A stretch of 64,000 bases of DNA from Cellulophaga sp. BC115SP (GCF_009905545.1 NZ_JAAALB010000017.1:1-64000); one strand, 5' to 3'. Shown: positions 25,794 through 35,876, numbered from the stretch's first letter. Numbers and translations are program-made. The notes: generated by a model from the sequence alone, not told the origin.

Positions 25794-28700
25794 ATGTTTA
25801 GTAATTTCATCAATAGACCCGTGCTATCGTTGGTAATATCCATCTTCATTGTGATTTTGGGCTTATTATCAATGACTAGCCTCCCTGTGACGCAATATCC
25901 AGATATTGCTCCTCCAGCCGTAACTGTTACAACCAAGTATACAGGTGCCAACGCCGAAGTTTGTGCCAAAGCTGTAGTGACTCCTCTCGAACGAGCCATT
26001 AATGGTGTACCTGGCATGACCTATATGACTTCGGTATCGGGTAACGACGGTACAAGTATTATTCAAGTGTATTTTGAAGTAGGTACCGATCCCGACGTAG
26101 CAGCGGTAAACGTACAGAACCGTGCGACTACCGTGCTTGATGAATTACCTGAAGAAGTAATCAAAGCTGGGGTTGTAACCGAAAAAGAAGTCAATAGTAT
26201 GCTTCTTTACATCAACTTGATTAGTGAAGATACTACGCTCGACGAAAAATTCATTTACAACTTTGCAGACATCAACGTATTGGCAGAATTAAAGCGTATC
26301 AATGGTGTAGGCTTTGTCGACATCATGGGTTCGCGAGAATATGCTATGCGTGTATGGCTTAAGCCAGGGCGTTTGGATGCCTATCAACTTTCGGCAGAAG
26401 ATGTTATCAAAGCACTTCGTGAACAAAACGTAGAAGCAGCCCCAGGTAAAATCGGTGAAAGTTCTGGTCGTCAGGCTCAATCACTACAATATGTATTGCG
26501 CTACACGGGTAAAATGACCCAAAAAGAACAGTATGAAAATGTAGTGATCAAAGTAACTGATAGTGGCGAAATGCTCCGTTTAAAAGATGTGGCTGATATT
26601 GAATTTGGCTCATTGGATTATGATGTACTATCAAAAGAAAATGGAAAGCCATCAGCTGCTATTGTACTTAAACAGCGCCCAGGCTCGAATGCAAGTCAGG
26701 TTATTGCAGATATTAAAGCTCGTCTGGAATTTTTGAAGGAAACTTCTTTTCCTCCAGGAATGACTTATACGCTAAGTTATGACGTATCCAGATTCCTAGA
26801 TGCCTCGATTCATGAAGTAGTCAAAACTTTGTTTGAAGCATTTATCTTGGTAGCTATTGTGGTATTCTTATTCTTGCAAGATGTCCGTTCTACCTTGATT
26901 CCTGTGTTTGCCGTACCTGTATCCTTGATTGGTACGTTTGCTTTTATGCAATTGTTTGGGTTTTCGATTAACCTACTTACTTTGTTCGCATTGGTTTTGG
27001 CGATTGGTATTGTAGTCGATGATGCCATTGTTGTGGTAGAGTCTGTCCATGCCAAAATGGAAGAAAAGCATCTGAGCGCTAAACTTGCCACTATCGAATC
27101 TATCAACGAAATCAGTAGCGCTATTATCGCTATTACGTTAGTGATGTCGGCAGTATTTATTCCTGTAGCATTTTTGGATGGTCCTGTTGGGGTATTCTAT
27201 CGACAATTTTCAGTGACTATGGCGATTGCGATTGTAATTTCGGGGGTCAATGCTCTTACGCTCACACCTGCTTTGTGTGCCCTAATTTTACAGAATCCTC
27301 ATCATGGTGAGAAAAAGCAAACGATTGTAACTCGTTTCTTTGATGCTTTCAACCATCAATTCAACCGACTGACTGGTCGCTATGGCTCATTACTCAAAGC
27401 GATTGTCAATCGTAAATTAGTGACGTTGGGAGTACTAATCGCATTTAGTATCGGCTCGTGGGGTGTAGCTAGTATCTTACCTACCAGCTTTATTCCTACT
27501 GAAGACCAAGGAACGATCTATGCTAGTGTAACCACACCTGTAGGTGCTACGCTTGAGCGAACAGAAGAGGTCATGAACCAAATTGATAAGATAGCTCAAA
27601 CCTTACCAGAGGTATCTTCTATATCAAGTTTATCAGGTTTTAGTATGATGACCGACGGTGTGGGTGCCTCATTTGGTATGAGTACCATCAACCTAAAACC
27701 TTGGGAAGAAAGAAAAGCTACCGCAAACAAATTGATTGATGAGTTAATTACTAAAACAAAACATATCAAAGGTGCCGATATTCAATTTTTCCCTCCTCCT
27801 GCTGTACCTGGATTTGGTAATGCCAGTGGTTTCGAAATGCGTTTATTGGATAAAACAGGGACAGGTAATCTTCAAAATATTGCCAAGGTGGCGGATGATT
27901 TTATGGAAGAACTCCAAAAGCGTCCTGAAATCAAAAATGTGTTTTCGAGCTTTAACCCTAACTTTCCTCAGTATCTCATTCATGTTGACCAAGATTTAGC
28001 CGCCAAAAAAGGTATCTCGGTAGACAACGCCATGAGTAACCTTCAATCTCTGATTGGTAGTTTTTATGCAACCAACTTTATTACTTATGGACAAATGTAC
28101 AAAGTAATGGTTCAGTCTGACCCTAAATTTAGAGCACAGCCTGAGGATATTATGAAGTTGCGTATCAAAAACAAAAATGGAGAAATGGTTCCTTACGCCA
28201 TTTTTAGTAGAATCGAGCGCGTGTATGGACCAGAGCAATTGACACGATATAATATGTATTTTTCGGCAATGCTCAATGGTGAGCCTGCCCCAGGCTATAG
28301 TACAGGTGACGCCATCAAAGCTATCAAAGAAGTGGCAAAAGCTAAACTTCCTCGTGGTTATACCTACGAATGGTCGGGCATGACACGTGAAGAAGTTTTA
28401 TCTGGCAACCAAGTAGTTTATGTCTTCTTAATTTGTTTGTTGTTTGTCTATTTATTGCTTTCTGCACAATACGAAAGCTTTATTCTACCTCTAGCTGTAT
28501 TGATTTCATTACCTATTGGGATTTTCGGTTCTTTGTTTTTCTTGTACATCTTCGGTCTGGAAAACAATATTTACGCCCAAGTTGCCATGGTTATGTTGAT
28601 CGGGTTGTTGGGTAAAAATGCCATTTTGATTGTAGAGTTTGCTATGCACGAGCAATCTCAGGGACGAACCATAGTCCGAGCAGCAATTTCAGGGGCTATA

Positions 28701-28943
28701 GCTCGTTTCCGCCCAATTTTGATGACCTCTTTTGCTTTTATTGCTGGATTACTACCCCTTATGTCAGCGTCAGGTGCTGGGGCTATTGGTAACCGAACCA
28801 TCGGTACAGCTGCGGCAGGCGGAATGTTATTTGGTACTGTTTTCGGTATTGTCATTATCCCTGGGCTTTATGTACTTTTTGCAAGCCTAGCTGGTAAAAA
28901 GAAATCCAAAAACAATAAAAAAATTGAAGAAGCTTATGTTTAG
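25794..28943 (+). CDS. RND multidrug efflux pump, HAE1 (AcrB) family
   Basis: A 1049-residue proton-driven transporter of the inner membrane. The first TM helix, FINRPVLSLVISIFIVILGL, is followed by the canonical LPVTQYPDIAPPAVTV. TM4 carries GIVVDDAIVVVESVHAKME with the two proton-relay aspartates. Helix sets before and after the two large periplasmic loops, plus GKNAILIVEFA in TM10 and RFRPILMTSFAFIAGLLPL at the end, complete the AcrB fold. Substrates are likely hydrophobic drugs, bile-like compounds or solvents, inferred from the family. Its stop overlaps the channel gene by 8 bp. Confidence 0.97.
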   Translation: MFSNFINRPVLSLVISIFIVILGLLSMTSLPVTQYPDIAPPAVTVTTKYTGANAEVCAKAVVTPLERAINGVPGMTYMTSVSGNDGTSIIQVYFEVGTDPDVAAVNVQNRATTVLDELPEEVIKAGVVTEKEVNSMLLYINLISEDTTLDEKFIYNFADINVLAELKRINGVGFVDIMGSREYAMRVWLKPGRLDAYQLSAEDVIKALREQNVEAAPGKIGESSGRQAQSLQYVLRYTGKMTQKEQYENVVIKVTDSGEMLRLKDVADIEFGSLDYDVLSKENGKPSAAIVLKQRPGSNASQVIADIKARLEFLKETSFPPGMTYTLSYDVSRFLDASIHEVVKTLFEAFILVAIVVFLFLQDVRSTLIPVFAVPVSLIGTFAFMQLFGFSINLLTLFALVLAIGIVVDDAIVVVESVHAKMEEKHLSAKLATIESINEISSAIIAITLVMSAVFIPVAFLDGPVGVFYRQFSVTMAIAIVISGVNALTLTPALCALILQNPHHGEKKQTIVTRFFDAFNHQFNRLTGRYGSLLKAIVNRKLVTLGVLIAFSIGSWGVASILPTSFIPTEDQGTIYASVTTPVGATLERTEEVMNQIDKIAQTLPEVSSISSLSGFSMMTDGVGASFGMSTINLKPWEERKATANKLIDELITKTKHIKGADIQFFPPPAVPGFGNASGFEMRLLDKTGTGNLQNIAKVADDFMEELQKRPEIKNVFSSFNPNFPQYLIHVDQDLAAKKGISVDNAMSNLQSLIGSFYATNFITYGQMYKVMVQSDPKFRAQPEDIMKLRIKNKNGEMVPYAIFSRIERVYGPEQLTRYNMYFSAMLNGEPAPGYSTGDAIKAIKEVAKAKLPRGYTYEWSGMTREEVLSGNQVVYVFLICLLFVYLLLSAQYESFILPLAVLISLPIGIFGSLFFLYIFGLENNIYAQVAMVMLIGLLGKNAILIVEFAMHEQSQGRTIVRAAISGAIARFRPILMTSFAFIAGLLPLMSASGAGAIGNRTIGTAAAGGMLFGTVFGIVIIPGLYVLFASLAGKKKSKNNKKIEEAYV

Positions 28944-30378
28944 ATATAAAAAAGGTCTTTTATTCGCCCTTGTAATGCTTGGATTCAGTGCTTGCAAAAT
29001 CAAGCCTGAAATTCCACAAAACAAGCCTTTACTGGTAGCTTCTAGTACTTTTACCAGTTACTCTGACTCAACACAAAAAGAGATACCCAATATTGGGACA
29101 TTTTTTGCTGATACTACGCTATCTGCGCTAATTGATACGGCTTTGCAAAACAATTTTGATTTGCAAGTGGCTGTTCAACGAGTAGAAATAGCTCGTGCAG
29201 GGATTCGTTTTAGTCGAGGTTTGGGTATTCCAGAAGTTAGTGCTGGCGTCATTGCAGGTGGAAAAAAGTTTGGAGATTATACCATCGATGGAGTTGGAAA
29301 TTATGACACGCAATTTTCGACTAACCTAAATGACAAACAAAGCATCCCACAACCTTTCATTCCAGATTATATGCTTGGATTGCAGTCTTCATGGGAAATT
29401 GATATATGGGGAAAACTCAAAAGTCAAAAGAAAGCAGCTTTGGCTCGATTTCTTTCTTCAGAATTTGGGAAAAATTTAGTGCAAACTCAGCTAGTAGCCG
29501 AAATTGCAGATGCCTATTTTGAGCTTTTGATTTTAGATAATGAGTTAGACTTTTTAGAAGAAAACATTAAACTACAGCAGTTTTCGCTCGACATTGTCAG
29601 AGTAATGAAGCAAGCAGGTGAAGCCAATCAGCTAGGGGTAGAACTACTGAAAGCTCAATTATTGAGCTCAGCTGCTATGAAAGTGGAAGTAAATCAACAA
29701 ATTATCCAGAATGAAAGTCGAATCAACTTTTTGATGGGTCGTTATCCACAGCCTATCAAGCGACCAAAATTTGCTTGGGAGAAAGTTATTCCACCAACAC
29801 TTTCGGCTGGAGTACCATCTGGATTACTCAAAAACAGACCCGATATTCGTCAAGCAGAGTTGGAATTGCAGGCACGAAATGCCGATTTATTTACGGCTAA
29901 AGCGGCATTCTATCCTTCTTTTAACATCAATGCCAACTTAGGCTTACAGTCTTTCAAGGCATTGCTTTTACTAAATCCAGCTTCAGCTGCATACGGTCTT
30001 GCAGGGAGTCTAATGGCTCCTATTGCCAATAGAAGAGCCTTGGCCGCAGATTTGATGGCGTCACGTGCCGAACAAAAAACCGCTTATATTGGCTATCAGA
30101 AAAGTATTGTAAATGCCTTTACTGAAGTTTACAATTACCTTTATTTGATAAAAACCAACGCTGATATTTATAAATTAAAATCAGAAGAAGTTAACACGCT
30201 GAAAAATTCGATTGGGATTTCGACAGACCTTTTCCGTTCGGGTCGTGCTACGTATTTGGAAGTAATTACTGCTCAAAAAAATGCACTACAGTCACAAATT
30301 GAGCTAATTAACGTGAAGAAAAAGCAATACAATGCCGTAGTGGGATTATACCGAGCACTGGGAGGTGGCTGGAAGTAA
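28936..30378 (+). CDS. Outer-membrane efflux channel lipoprotein (TolC/OprM family)
   Basis: NodT-type channel completing the tripartite pump. The start is taken at the ATG at 28936, overlapping the pump stop by 8 bp (translational coupling). It gives a lipoprotein signal, MFRYKKGLLFALVMLGFSAC, with Cys20 lipidated. An in-frame TTG 12 bp earlier (28924) is less likely. The two repeats of the family are visible as helical stretches: ALQNNFDLQVAVQRVEIA with SSWEIDIWGKLKSQKKAALA, and GLLKNRPDIRQAELELQARN with FRSGRATYLEVITAQKNALQ. It is followed by copy B of the terminator repeat. Confidence 0.95.
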   Translation: MFRYKKGLLFALVMLGFSACKIKPEIPQNKPLLVASSTFTSYSDSTQKEIPNIGTFFADTTLSALIDTALQNNFDLQVAVQRVEIARAGIRFSRGLGIPEVSAGVIAGGKKFGDYTIDGVGNYDTQFSTNLNDKQSIPQPFIPDYMLGLQSSWEIDIWGKLKSQKKAALARFLSSEFGKNLVQTQLVAEIADAYFELLILDNELDFLEENIKLQQFSLDIVRVMKQAGEANQLGVELLKAQLLSSAAMKVEVNQQIIQNESRINFLMGRYPQPIKRPKFAWEKVIPPTLSAGVPSGLLKNRPDIRQAELELQARNADLFTAKAAFYPSFNINANLGLQSFKALLLLNPASAAYGLAGSLMAPIANRRALAADLMASRAEQKTAYIGYQKSIVNAFTEVYNYLYLIKTNADIYKLKSEEVNTLKNSIGISTDLFRSGRATYLEVITAQKNALQSQIELINVKKKQYNAVVGLYRALGGGWK

Positions 30379-30422
30379 AGTTAGTTATGAATTTTAGAAT
30401 TGAGATTATTCTCTAAATTTTC

Positions 30423-30575
30423 ATCAAAAAAGCGGTTGGAAAATATTTTCCGACCGCTTTTTTGATAATATGACTCGGCTTAAGACGCAATCATTGCGTC
30501 TCTACCGCTAGAATACAAATTTTAAAATAATCACTCATTCGCTCAATCTCAATTCACTCAATAATTAAGAATGGC
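30423..30575. repeat. Terminator-bearing palindromic repeat R2, copy B
   Basis: The hairpin 30423-30466 (ATCAAAAAAGCGG... with complement) ends transcription from both the efflux operon and convergent purN. Its stem reads GCGGTTGG/CCGACCGC, differing from the family's GCGGTCG. To the right come ACTCGGCTTAAGACGCAATC, its hairpin partner ATTGCGTCTCTAC, and AATAATCACTCATTCGCTCA. Confidence 0.85.
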
Positions 30576-30597
30576 TCATGATTAAAAGTCGCTTATC

Positions 30598-31167
30598 TTA
30601 AATCTCTTCTTTCAACAATTTTTCTACGACTTCAGGAAAGTGTTTATGTTCTAATACCTGTCCTTTTTTAGCTACATCTTCAGGGGTATCAGTAGGTGTT
30701 ACAGGATACGATGCTTGAAAAATGATAGCACCTTCATCATAACGCTCATTCACATAGTGAATTGTAATACCTGATTCGGTTTCTTTATTTTCTACCACCG
30801 CTTCGTGTACAAAATGTCCATACATACCTTTCCCTCCAAATTTTGGTAATAATGCGGGATGAATATTGATGATTTTGTTAGGAAATGCCGCTACCAAATT
30901 CGAAGGAATCAGCCACAAGAAACCTGCTAAAACTACCCAATCAATTTCGTTTTCTTTCAATAAGTCTACAATCTTATCTGACTTAAATTCGCTTCTATTA
31001 AACAATACCAAAGGAATATTTAAACGTTCTGCACGTTGGATTACACCAGCAGAAGGATTGTTACAAAGAATCAGTTTGACTTGAGCCAAATCTGAATCTT
31101 TGAAATATTCTACCAAACGCTCAGCGTTCGAGCCTGATCCAGAGGCAAATACGGCAAGATTTTTCAA
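30598..31167 (-). CDS. purN: Phosphoribosylglycinamide formyltransferase
   Basis: Third step of purine synthesis: formyl transfer from 10-formyl-THF to GAR. The 189 residues match the usual length. Markers are LAVFASGSGSNAERLVEYF at the start, the catalytic region IINIHPALLPKFGGKGMYG (Asn-His) and ESGITIHYVNERYDEGAII with the catalytic Asp. It ends with EHKHFPEVVEKLL. It converges with the efflux operon across repeat copy B. Other pur genes are not adjacent; purH is 10 kb away. Confidence 0.96.
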   Translation of the reverse strand: MKNLAVFASGSGSNAERLVEYFKDSDLAQVKLILCNNPSAGVIQRAERLNIPLVLFNRSEFKSDKIVDLLKENEIDWVVLAGFLWLIPSNLVAAFPNKIINIHPALLPKFGGKGMYGHFVHEAVVENKETESGITIHYVNERYDEGAIIFQASYPVTPTDTPEDVAKKGQVLEHKHFPEVVEKLLKEEI

Positions 31168-31293
31168 GATTTTTGAGGGAGTTTTATTCTACATTTTTTT
31201 ACAAATTTATAGGATACGTTCCAACCATACTACTGCAATTGTACTCTTTATTCAAAAATGAAAAAGATTCTAAACGCATTAACTTCAAAAATC

Positions 31294-31830
31294 ATGAAAA
31301 TTAGGCTTCTATTTTTGCTTATTATGATTGGAGCAAGTGCTTGTCATCCAATAGAGAATGATGCCACTGCTAAGGGAAGTATCAGTAATTTGGATAGCCT
31401 AAAAGGCACTTGGACACTCAAATATGTTTTTCTAGGTGATGTTATTGATCAACCATGTTCATCTAGCAAAATGCCACATGATATAACACTCAACATTACC
31501 AGCCAATTGGTCGAAAACACTTCTGACACCTATGTTATAAATGGTCAATCTGCTGTCAATTCGATTTTTGGCGGACTGAAAATCCTATCGTTTGATGAGA
31601 ATACTCAGACTGGGAAAGCAACTGTAACACAATTAGGAAGTACTAAAATGGCAGGACCAGAAGATTTAATGAATTGTGAGTTGAGATATTTCACTCTCTT
31701 AAATGCCACCAAAGATTTTAAGATATTTAAAGATACTGATGGGAAAACTTACTTACACCTTGGCGACTTCAAGACTGATAATCAGCCCTCTAGGAATGGA
31801 GGAATGTATTTAGTTTACACCAAAAATTAG
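31294..31830 (+). CDS. META-domain-like lipoprotein
   Basis: A 178-residue lipoprotein from the ATG at 31294, chosen because MKIRLLFLLIMIGASAC is a clean lipobox with Cys17; an upstream ATG at 31258 adds 12 residues. The mature part reads like the META/HslJ fold of heat-shock and META-like proteins: LKGTWTLKYVFLGD, HDITLNITSQ, INGQSAVNSIFGG, ATVTQLGSTKMAGPEDLMNCEL, and YLHLGD. Its role is unknown; META proteins are often exported and stress-related. It lies alone, divergent from purN. Confidence 0.72.
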   Translation: MKIRLLFLLIMIGASACHPIENDATAKGSISNLDSLKGTWTLKYVFLGDVIDQPCSSSKMPHDITLNITSQLVENTSDTYVINGQSAVNSIFGGLKILSFDENTQTGKATVTQLGSTKMAGPEDLMNCELRYFTLLNATKDFKIFKDTDGKTYLHLGDFKTDNQPSRNGGMYLVYTKN

Positions 31831-32267
31831 GATAGACGTTTTAAACCTTTTTTGAAAAAGTTGTCTTACTAATTAAATTTTGAAATTACATCGATTGAGA
31901 TACCAAGATATTACACCTAAAGAGGTACTGACACACACATTATGCACCTCCGTTAAAGTTAATATTGAATACGGCAAACACAGGGATAGATTTGCTTTGT
32001 GGAAAAGCTCCAATTATCTTATTTAGATAGTGTACTAGCAAGAATTCCTGCCTTTCCTATTCATTTTCAGACATTACACCGCTTAATGTATAAAAAATTG
32101 CTTACTTCTAACCTATCGATGGGGGCTACTTTGGTAGCCCTTTATTTTTGTCATCCTGAATTTTAGTATTATGTCACTAAGTGGAATCGTCAGTCAAGAG
32201 CTAGTCATATTGTTAATTTTAACAATAAATCCGTGTTACGCTTTAACCCAAGTATTTTTTTCCTTCA
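31831..32267 (+). terminator. Gap with a strong terminator, possible gene remnant
   Basis: The hairpin GGGCTAC (32123-32129) with GTAGCCC (32134-32140), followed by TTTATTTTT, is a typical rho-independent terminator, but it lies about 290 bp after the META-lipoprotein stop. Between them a TTG-started frame of 48 codons (31880-32026; ...YGKHRDRFALWKSSNYLI) may be a remnant or a tiny gene; support is weak. No other signal was seen. Confidence 0.45.
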
Positions 32268-32405
32268 ATCAAAAAAAGCGGTCGAAAAATAATTTTCGAC
32301 CGCTTTTTTTGATACTATATTTCGGAAGGAGACCTATTTAGACGCAAAGCATTGCGTCTCTACTCATGAAATGTAGATTTAAAGAATAATCACTCATTCG
32401 CCAAA
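32268..32405. repeat. Terminator-bearing palindromic repeat R2, copy C
   Basis: The hairpin at 32268-32313 has stem AAAAAAAGCGGTCGAAAA and its complement. On its right are AGACGCAAAGCATTGCGTCT and ATAATCACTCATTCGCCAAA. It lies between two genes pointing the same way, unlike the copies placed between convergent genes. Confidence 0.82.
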
Positions 32406-32539
32406 TCGCCATACAAAACATAGTCCAAATACCCATGATTTCTATGCCAAACTAAAACTCTAATAACTTTCTAAAATTTAGTATTGAAAAAATTCCTCTA
32501 ATCACTATAACTTGCAATAAAAATACCACTTAACCATTT

Positions 32540-32917
32540 ATGAGACCTCTGTTTATATTATACTTCATCAGTTGTACTGCATTTCTGACGGGCTGTGTCG
32601 TTGAGGAAAATCTCAATGTAAGTCCACACGAGTTTGCAGACATAGTTAAGAATAATCCCGACATACAAATTATTGATGTGCGCACTCCTCAAGAATGGAA
32701 AGAAGGGAAAGTAACATCAGCCAAATGTATCGATTATTTTGACCCAGATATATTAGAGAAAATTGAGTCATTAGATAGAGACAAGCCTGTATTACTATAT
32801 TGTGCTACAGGTGGAAGAAGCTCTGAGATAGCCGAGCTTCTGAAGGAATATGGCTTCAAAAAAATTTATAACCTTAGAGGTGGTTACAAAGATTTGCTGA
32901 AAGAAGGTCTACATTAA
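32540..32917 (+). CDS. Rhodanese-domain lipoprotein
   Basis: 125 residues with a lipobox ending FLTGC (Cys19). The single rhodanese domain covers about 25-122: IIDVRTPQEWKEGKV is the conserved first motif, LLYCATGGRSSEIAELL holds the catalytic Cys88 in its active-site loop, and YNLRGGYKDLLKEG closes the fold. It could move sulfane sulfur or sense thiols in the periplasm. Single-domain rhodaneses of this size are common; the lipid anchor makes it extracytoplasmic. The acceptor is unknown. Confidence 0.9.
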   Translation: MRPLFILYFISCTAFLTGCVVEENLNVSPHEFADIVKNNPDIQIIDVRTPQEWKEGKVTSAKCIDYFDPDILEKIESLDRDKPVLLYCATGGRSSEIAELLKEYGFKKIYNLRGGYKDLLKEGLH

Positions 32918-32961
32918 GACCTGAATCATACGATAGTACATACCACGTACTTACTCTAAAT

Positions 32962-33498
32962 CTATTTTTTTTCAAAAATAAATACCTTTAAATAGCTTTC
33001 TTTTTCTACTATCTTATCCAATCTAAATTGATTTGCTTCTAGTAAATCTACGAGTTGAGTTTCTGAAAAAAGAGGTAACCCACAGCCTTCATGTATTTGT
33101 CCTTGGGTCAAGGCTATTTCTTCTTCAATAATAAGTTTTCCTACTGGCTTGAGAATTTGTGATACTTCATGCAACATTTCTTCCAGATATTGAAATTCGT
33201 GGAAGGCATTGATGATTAATACCTTATCGAAAGTATTCTTAGGCAAATTTGTTTTTTGTGGGGTTCCTAATATTGCGTAAAATGTCCCGTCTATTGCTCG
33301 CCCAAGTTGACGTTCCCAATACGCTTTTGCATAAGCGACTTCTTCTTCATTACAACTGTATTCATCAATATCTTGGATATAAAATGTTAAGCCTGATTGC
33401 ATGCTGGCTAAGCCTATTTCCCACACCCCAGATGCCGCTCCTATCGAGGCGATGACATCGCCTGTATGTAACTGATATGCTTCAAATGATTTTTTCAT
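32962..33498 (-). CDS. Class I SAM-dependent methyltransferase
   Basis: 178 residues. The SAM-binding motif I is VIASIGAASGVWEIGLA, the second acidic strand ends ITFYIQDIDEYS, and motif IV is DKVLIINAFHEFQYLEEMLHEVSQIL, followed by KPVGKLIIEEEIAL. This is the Rossmann methyltransferase pattern. The N-terminus is short and there is no substrate domain, so the target is unknown. A terminator of ppk lies in the gap toward 33564. It is not obviously in an operon with its neighbours. Confidence 0.8.
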   Translation of the reverse strand: MKKSFEAYQLHTGDVIASIGAASGVWEIGLASMQSGLTFYIQDIDEYSCNEEEVAYAKAYWERQLGRAIDGTFYAILGTPQKTNLPKNTFDKVLIINAFHEFQYLEEMLHEVSQILKPVGKLIIEEEIALTQGQIHEGCGLPLFSETQLVDLLEANQFRLDKIVEKESYLKVFIFEKK

Positions 33499-33511
33499 TG
33501 GTCATAAAAAC

Positions 33512-33541
33512 ACAAAACCCTCACCGAAATGAGGGCTTTGT
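33512..33541 (-). terminator. Terminator of ppk1
   Basis: ACAAAACCCTCA (33512-33523) pairs with TGAGGGCTTTGT (33530-33541) apart from one central mismatch. On the minus strand the stem is followed by TTTTG and a T-rich stretch. It lies just downstream of the ppk1 stop at 33564. Confidence 0.65.
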
Positions 33542-33563
33542 TAGTTTCTTTCTGAAAATTAGA

Positions 33564-35876
33564 CTAAATACTTTCTAATTCAATATGCTCTGGCTCTGCT
33601 GTTTCTGCAAACAAACGAGCTTTCATTACATCTTCTAGTTTTACATTAAAGAATACCTTATGAATGTCAAAAGGTTCAATTCCTAAATCTTCTGGATTAG
33701 CCAAATGCTTGTATGACCCATCCTCTTGCATTTCATACGTATTGACGTTGTCACGCAAATTACATTGTAAAATATGAATTGCCTGTTGACGTACTTGGTT
33801 GGTCACCAACTCAAATAGCGACTCAATACGACGGTCAAAGCTACGCACCATAACGTCGGCAGAACCACCATATACTCTAGGACTTCCATTGTTGTGGAAA
33901 TAATATACACGAGTATGTTCCAAGAAATCTCCTACGATTGAGCGTACTTTGATATTGTCTGATAAACCTTTGCGTCCTGGACGAATACAACAAATCCCAC
34001 GCACAATTAACTGGATTGGCACACCAGCTTGAGAAGCTTTGTACAGCTCATCGATGGTGATTTTATCCTGCAATGAGTTTATTTTGATACAAATACCGCT
34101 AGGCAAACCCGCTTGAGCATTTTTGGCCTCATTACGAATCATATCTACCAATTTGTTACGCATCTCACGAGGAGCCGTAATCAAGTATTTATAACTATGT
34201 GGCTGCGAATGCCCTGTGATTACATTGAAAAATTCTGAAATATCACGTGTAATTACCTCATTGGTTGTCAACAAACCAATATCAGTATAAAGTTTTGCTG
34301 TATCTTCATTATAATTTCCTGACGACAAGTGAGCATAACTTACCACTTGATTACCTTCAGAACGAATCACCTGCAAAAGCTTCGTATGTGTTTTTAGACC
34401 TGGAATACCATAAATTACAAAACAACCTGCATTTTGAAGACGCAAGGCTTCACGGATATTGTTTTCTTCATCAAAACGAGCTTTCACTTCAAACAATACC
34501 GAAACGTGTTTACCATTTTCGGCAGCGTGAAGGAGTGCATCTGCAATACGAGAATTTTTAGAAATACGATACAACGTAATCTTGATTGCCAAAACCTGAG
34601 GGTCGTCGGCAGCTTGTTCAAGCAATTGTAAGACAGGTTCAAAATTGTTATAAGGGTGATGCAATAGAATATCTCCTTGTCTTACTGTCTCAAAAATATC
34701 GGCCTGTTTTACCGTTGATAAGCCCAATGGAGGTACCGCAGGATGCTGCTGAACCAAGCGGCTTTTAAACTCTGGATATTTAATGATTTGCCAAAAAGCC
34801 GTAAAATCGATAAGGTTTCCATTGTAGAAAACACCATCTTTTTCCAGCTTCCAACGTTTCATCATCATTTCGAGCATCCACGGCGAACAATCAGGTTCGA
34901 TTTCGATACGCGTTACACGACCCAAACGACGGTCTTTGATTTTCTTCTTGATTTCGTCGATAAAATCTGTTTCTGAATCTTCATGCTCTACCACATCAAA
35001 ATCACCATTACGTGTGATACGGAAAAGGGCAATCGATTCAATTTCTACATTTTTGTAGAGTTTCCACATTTCATGACGAATAATCTCTTCGATTGGGAAG
35101 AAGACAATTTCATCCTCGCGCTCAAAAACAAAAAAACGTTTAAGGTTTTGTGGAATTTGTACGAAACTAATTTTACTATTTTCACCACCTTTAAGAGGTT
35201 CGTTTTTAATAAAATCAATTTCGCCAGAAGGTATGCGAGTAACCACCCCAAAAATTAGCGTTTTTGCCAGCAAACTTGGGAAAGTATGCGTTTGGTCAAA
35301 CACCATTGGGGTAAGCATTGGATATATCGTGCGATTGAAGTAATCGGTTACTTTCTCAAGTTCTTCAGAATACAAATCACCAATCTTAATAATTCTAAAG
35401 CCGTTTTCAGTACATAGTGGTACGATTTCTTCTTTATAAAGGCGTTGTTTTTCTTGGACAAAAGCCTGAGTAGCAGCCATCAAAGTTTTTTTAAATGGAA
35501 TTTCTCTCAAACCAGAATAGTCGCTACGCTCCTTACCAAAGTCGATGTAGTTATATAAAGAACCAACTCTAATCGAAAAAAACTCATCAAGATTTGAAGC
35601 CGTAATCGCCAAAAATTTCAGTCGGTCAAATACATTTCTTCGAGAGTCACGTGCTTGGTCTAATACCCTCTCATCGAATTTTAACCAACTCAAATCTCGA
35701 CTGATATAATCCGACTTCTCTATAACGTCATAAGAGCGATTTATGACTTTTTCAAGACGACGTTTTTCCTCTGGTGTTTGTTTCGTATTCATAAAATTAC
35801 CCAAAAATGAAAAAAGATTCTCGACTAGAGAACCTATTTCACCGCGTTTACGATATTTTCTTCTTAGTCGTTGCAT
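33564..35876 (-). CDS. ppk1: Polyphosphate kinase 1
   Basis: Makes and degrades inorganic polyphosphate from ATP. At 770 residues it is slightly long for the family (about 690-720). Landmarks are ISRDLSWLKFDERVLDQA, FFSIRVGSLYNYID, HHPYNNFEPVLQLLEQAA, EVKARFDEENNIREA, GLKTHTKLLQVIRSEG with the phosphorylated histidine, and YAHLSSGNYNEDTAKLYTDIGL. The extra length is a basic leader (MQRLRRKYRKRGEIG) before MNTKQTPEEKRR; a start at 35792 is a good alternative. The gene lies 48 bp after a small gene in the same direction, so they may be co-transcribed. Confidence 0.95.
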   Translation of the reverse strand: MQRLRRKYRKRGEIGSLVENLFSFLGNFMNTKQTPEEKRRLEKVINRSYDVIEKSDYISRDLSWLKFDERVLDQARDSRRNVFDRLKFLAITASNLDEFFSIRVGSLYNYIDFGKERSDYSGLREIPFKKTLMAATQAFVQEKQRLYKEEIVPLCTENGFRIIKIGDLYSEELEKVTDYFNRTIYPMLTPMVFDQTHTFPSLLAKTLIFGVVTRIPSGEIDFIKNEPLKGGENSKISFVQIPQNLKRFFVFEREDEIVFFPIEEIIRHEMWKLYKNVEIESIALFRITRNGDFDVVEHEDSETDFIDEIKKKIKDRRLGRVTRIEIEPDCSPWMLEMMMKRWKLEKDGVFYNGNLIDFTAFWQIIKYPEFKSRLVQQHPAVPPLGLSTVKQADIFETVRQGDILLHHPYNNFEPVLQLLEQAADDPQVLAIKITLYRISKNSRIADALLHAAENGKHVSVLFEVKARFDEENNIREALRLQNAGCFVIYGIPGLKTHTKLLQVIRSEGNQVVSYAHLSSGNYNEDTAKLYTDIGLLTTNEVITRDISEFFNVITGHSQPHSYKYLITAPREMRNKLVDMIRNEAKNAQAGLPSGICIKINSLQDKITIDELYKASQAGVPIQLIVRGICCIRPGRKGLSDNIKVRSIVGDFLEHTRVYYFHNNGSPRVYGGSADVMVRSFDRRIESLFELVTNQVRQQAIHILQCNLRDNVNTYEMQEDGSYKHLANPEDLGIEPFDIHKVFFNVKLEDVMKARLFAETAEPEHIELESI

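Noticed and set aside
31880-32026. A 48-codon TTG-started frame
   Set aside because: TTG start, short length, no ribosome-binding sign and no recognisable family; recorded only as a possible remnant.
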